Positions 31,349 to 33,497 of a stretch of 33,497 nucleotides of DNA are shown here, piece by piece. A program made the position numbers and the translations under genes. Every line of letters starts with the position of its first letter. Within the stretch, counting starts at the first letter, position 1. Below the pieces are notes generated by a model. The model was not told the origin of the DNA. It made no database searches and saw nothing but the letters and a program-made list of their open reading frames with translations. Origin of the DNA: Streptomyces tendae (GTDB taxonomy: Bacteria; Actinomycetota; Actinomycetes; Streptomycetales; Streptomycetaceae); NCBI RefSeq assembly GCF_014650435.1, contig NZ_BMUY01000029.1, positions 1-33,497 on the forward strand. The letters are read 5' to 3'.

Positions 31349-31888
31349 ATGACGGCCGGGACGGACCGCGAGGGGGACTTCGAGGCGTTCGTGGCGGCGC
31401 GCGGGCCGAGGCTGCTCCGGGTCGCCTGGCTGCTGACCGGAGACACCCACCTCGCGGAGGACCTCCTGCAGACGGTGCTGGCCAAGGTCTGGCCCAAGTG
31501 GCGGCGGATCTGCGAGCAGAACCCGGAGGCCTACATCCGCAAGGCGCTGGTCAACACCCACGCCTCGTGGTGGCAGCGGCGCTGGCGGGGCGAGATACCG
31601 CACGACCGGCTGCCCGAGGAGGCCACGTCCGCCGACCCGTTTGCCGCCGTCGACCTGGAGCGGTCGCTGGCCCTGGTTGTGCGCGGACTCCCGCCGCGGC
31701 AGCGGGCCGTGGTGGTCCTGAGGTACTTCGAGGGACTGAGCGTGGAGGAGACGGCCCACACGCTGGGCTGCCGACCGGGCACCGTCAAGAGCCAGGCGTC
31801 CAAGGCACTGAACTCACTCCGCTCGACACTGATGACGGCGGAACCCGGCACCAAGGAGGGGAGCGACGGCTATGCGTGGCACGTCTGA
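31349..31888 (+). CDS. SigE-family ECF RNA polymerase sigma factor
   Basis: The 179-residue protein has sigma region 2 (about 10-75: FEAFVAARGPRLLRVAWLLT, AEDLLQTVLAKVWPKW) and region 4 (about 105-160: LPPRQRAVVVLRYFEGLSV, then TLGCRPGTVKSQASKAL). It is of the SigE-like ECF type common and multiplied in Streptomyces. It directs RNA polymerase to a small set of promoters, often in response to envelope stress. ATG 31349 has CAGGGAC and ACAGG upstream. The next gene overlaps by 17 bp and likely encodes its membrane partner. The divergent ABC operon is a natural target, but no matching promoter motif was proven. Confidence 0.9.
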   Translation: MTAGTDREGDFEAFVAARGPRLLRVAWLLTGDTHLAEDLLQTVLAKVWPKWRRICEQNPEAYIRKALVNTHASWWQRRWRGEIPHDRLPEEATSADPFAAVDLERSLALVVRGLPPRQRAVVVLRYFEGLSVEETAHTLGCRPGTVKSQASKALNSLRSTLMTAEPGTKEGSDGYAWHV

Positions 31889-32600
31889 GGAACCGTCGTG
31901 CGAGACGGCGCGCGCGGTGCGCCGTCTCCTGGAAGAGACGGTGCCCTCGCCCGCGGCGCCGGCCGACCGGATGGAGCGCATCGCGATGCGGGTGCGCCGA
32001 CGCCGACGGCGGTGCACGGCGGCCGGTGCGGTGGTCTCGGTGGCCGCCGTCGCGGTCGCGGTCACCGTGGGACCGGGGCAGCTGCACGGGAGCACACCTG
32101 CGGAGCCCGCGGCGCCTCCATCCGGCACTGCCGTCGCGCAACTGCTGGACCCGTCCCGGCCGGTATGGGCCCAGGTGCCCCAGGGATGGCACAGCCTGAC
32201 CGTCAAGGACGCGGACGGCGGCTTCGTCGGGTTCCTGGCCTCGCAGCCGCTGCACCCACCGGTGCCCGAGGGCTGCTACCGGATTCCGGCCGCGGCTCTG
32301 CACGGCTGCCTGCCCCTGGACGGACTCGAGGCGGGGTCCGCGTTCCTCGTCTTCCGCTACGGCGCCGGACGGCACGACGGGCGCGGGGCGAAACCGCTCG
32401 GACAGTCCGTGGTCCCGCCGCTGAAGACCTGCGCGGGAACGCAGGCCGACCGGGAGAGCATCGGCTGGGAGACGGTCCACCCCGCCGGTGGAGGGACCTT
32501 CGATGTGCAGGTGTCCGTGTGCCTTAAGGAGCCCTCGGAGGCGACGGCCGCGCTCGCCGAGAAGGTCCTGGATGACATGTTCCCGCACACCGGGCAATGA
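31872..32600 (+). CDS. Membrane-anchored partner of the sigma factor (possible anti-sigma)
   Basis: The 242-residue protein has a short cytosolic N-terminus (about 1-48) with a basic run before one membrane segment (AAGAVVSVAAVAVAVTVG, about 50-67). An extracellular domain of about 170 residues with several cysteines follows. Start ATG 31872 has AAGGAGGGG upstream inside the sigma gene, and the genes overlap by 17 bp, the classical sigma/anti-sigma arrangement. I do not see a zinc-binding HxxxCxxC anti-sigma motif, so an anti-sigma role is inferred from layout only. The outer domain could sense an envelope signal. Confidence 0.75.
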   Translation: MRGTSEEPSCETARAVRRLLEETVPSPAAPADRMERIAMRVRRRRRRCTAAGAVVSVAAVAVAVTVGPGQLHGSTPAEPAAPPSGTAVAQLLDPSRPVWAQVPQGWHSLTVKDADGGFVGFLASQPLHPPVPEGCYRIPAAALHGCLPLDGLEAGSAFLVFRYGAGRHDGRGAKPLGQSVVPPLKTCAGTQADRESIGWETVHPAGGGTFDVQVSVCLKEPSEATAALAEKVLDDMFPHTGQ

Positions 32601-32634
32601 CCGCGGCTCGCGGGGGTGAACACGGCTCGCCCGC

Positions 32635-32668
32635 TTGACACGTGTGAGTTACTTAGCATGTGTGACCT
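32635..32668 (+). promoter_or_regulatory. Probable promoter of the hemerythrin-like gene
   Basis: A perfect TTGACA lies at 32635-32640. After 17 bases the -10 would be ATGTGT (32658-32663), which is poor, so the -10 is uncertain. The region holds ACACGTGTGA (32638-32647) and ATGTGTGACC (32659-32668), two direct copies of GTGTGA 18 bp apart. They may be binding sites that cover the promoter. Confidence 0.45.
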
Positions 32669-32710
32669 GGCCGTGAACCGGTCCGAGCCAGACAGAGAAA
32701 GGTTCTGCCG

Positions 32711-33397
32711 ATGTCCGCCACCGAGACGTCGTCCGGCGAAGGCACCCGTCTGATCGACGAGGTCCTCGCCGGTCACGGCGTGATGGCCAGGGGAGCCGAG
32801 GCCGTCGCCGCCTCCTTCACCAGGCTGGCGGCCGGTGCGGCCGTCGAGATGAGAACCTTGGTCCTCGCCGCGCGGTGGCTGATCGAGGTCGGGCACTACC
32901 ATGTGCGCCAGGAGACGTCTCTGTGGCCCCTGCTGCGGGAGAGTCCGCACCGTGCCGTGGCCCGTCTCGACCTGCTGAGCGAGGAGCACGAGACGCTGGT
33001 CGAGGAACTCGACGCCCTGACGAGGGCCGTCGGTGAGATCGCCAAGGAGCGCGAGGCCGGCGGGTCGTTGAGCTGGGGCCTGGCGATGAAGCAGGGCACC
33101 CGGGCGTCCCACCGGATCCTGGGCCTCCTCGGCGGCCATCTCGCGGCCGAGGAGGCGGTGCTGAAGACGCTGTTCCCGGCCGTTCCGGAAACAGACACCG
33201 CCCGGTTGCGCAAGGCGGTTGCCGCCGGGGTGCCCCTGAGCGAGCCGCACCTGGTTCTCGGCTTCCTGGAGCACCCCGAGCCCTTGCCCGGCCGGGACCG
33301 GATCTTCGTCCGATTCCCGCCGTGGGTGCGCTGGGCCAGGGCGCCGCTGACGAGGAGCTTCCGCCGGACCCTGAGGGCGCTCGACGTGCACGGCTGA
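32711..33397 (+). CDS. Hemerythrin-like (HHE-domain) protein
   Basis: The 228-residue protein is mainly helical, with spaced histidines and acidic residues as in HHE cation-binding domains. These are DEVLAGHGVMARG, VGHYHVRQETSLWPLL, LSEEHETLVEEL and GGHLAAEEAVL. Such four-helix bundles hold a di-iron centre that can bind O2 or NO, or sense iron and oxidation. The C-terminal quarter (from about 170: HLVLGFLEHPEPLPG) lies outside the bundle. GAAAGG lies eight bases before ATG 32711. It stands alone between the sigma/partner pair and a transposase end. Its exact role is unknown. Confidence 0.75.
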   Translation: MSATETSSGEGTRLIDEVLAGHGVMARGAEAVAASFTRLAAGAAVEMRTLVLAARWLIEVGHYHVRQETSLWPLLRESPHRAVARLDLLSEEHETLVEELDALTRAVGEIAKEREAGGSLSWGLAMKQGTRASHRILGLLGGHLAAEEAVLKTLFPAVPETDTARLRKAVAAGVPLSEPHLVLGFLEHPEPLPGRDRIFVRFPPWVRWARAPLTRSFRRTLRALDVHG

Positions 33398-33424
33398 GAC
33401 GGGGGGGTGCCTCTATGTCTTTCG

Positions 33425-33497
33425 TCAAGCGAGGCGTGGGGTTCTGGGTTCGTAGAAGGTGCCGTCGCGGAGCATCGCGAACAGCACGTTGATCCGC
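33425..33497 (-). mobile_element. 3' end of a transposase gene, probably IS110-like (runs off window)
   Basis: The last 23 codons of a leftward gene are visible and end RINVLFAMLRDGTFYEPRTP. The wording R(I/V)NVL(F/W)A(M/L)xRDGxxY is what I recall from the C-terminus of IS110-type (IS116/IS110/IS902) transposases in actinobacteria. Transcription comes from the right, outside the window. The element's outer end would lie between the hemerythrin gene stop (33397) and this stop codon. IS110 elements lack long terminal inverted repeats and none is visible, so the exact border cannot be placed. Whether the copy is intact is unknown. Confidence 0.65.

Noticed and set aside
1..33497. tRNA, rRNA or CRISPR arrays
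   Set aside because: No cloverleaf with a TTCGA-type arm, no rRNA segment and no regularly spaced repeats were recognised by eye.

Overview
The window is high-GC DNA with very strong G/C bias at third codon positions, GGAGG-type ribosome sites and many ATGA/GTGA stop-start overlaps. Together with MsiK-style sugar transporters lacking their own ATPase, Tat and lipoprotein signals, a SigE-type ECF sigma factor, an F420/LLM oxidoreductase and one TTA codon, this points to a Streptomyces chromosome (or a close relative), in an accessory, arm-like region. No organism name can be read directly from the sequence.

Layout. (1) 1-3.5 kb: the 5' end of a stand-alone ilvC, a two-component flavin monooxygenase with its flavin reductase, a divergent TetR regulator and a GNAT acetyltransferase. 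(2) 3.7-16.4 kb: a carbohydrate-use locus. It has an intracellular GH36 alpha-galactosidase, a divergent leaderless ROK regulator, a sugar-binding lipoprotein and two permeases, then secreted GH27-CBM35-like, GH95 and SGNH/GDSL enzymes. The probable target is an acetylated plant polysaccharide carrying galactose, L-arabinopyranose, L-fucose or L-galactose side groups. The secreted enzymes trim it outside the cell, the ABC importer brings in oligosaccharides and GH36 finishes them in the cytosol. (3) 16.3-17.1 kb: an alpha/beta hydrolase behind a perfect 28-bp palindrome.

(4) 17.2-21.4 kb: the most unusual part. A 63-codon gene of unknown function and an ohr-type peroxidase gene face each other about 4 kb apart. 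Each is driven by a nearly identical promoter carrying two copies of a 7-9-7 inverted repeat (CGTCACC-N9-GGTGACG). Between them lies a tight operon for a D-2-hydroxyacid dehydrogenase, a short acyl-CoA-dehydrogenase-like protein and a prephenate dehydratase of proteobacterial character. The dehydratase and dehydrogenase together could make phenylpyruvate and phenyllactate.

(5) 21.5-26.3 kb: a HAD hydrolase and an LLM-class oxidoreductase on the plus strand. Converging on them is an SDR-TetR-GMC oxidoreductase group on the minus strand. The SDR has lost its catalytic Tyr and Lys and contains the only TTA codon I found. (6) 26.6-32.6 kb: a four-gene translationally coupled lipoprotein/adaptor/ATPase/permease operon (MacAB-like), divergent from a SigE-type sigma factor and an overlapping membrane-anchored partner. 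(7) 32.6-33.5 kb: a hemerythrin-like protein, then the 3' end of a transposase running off the window.

Functions come from reading translated sequences and recalling family motifs. No database search was possible. Residue numbers are hand counts.
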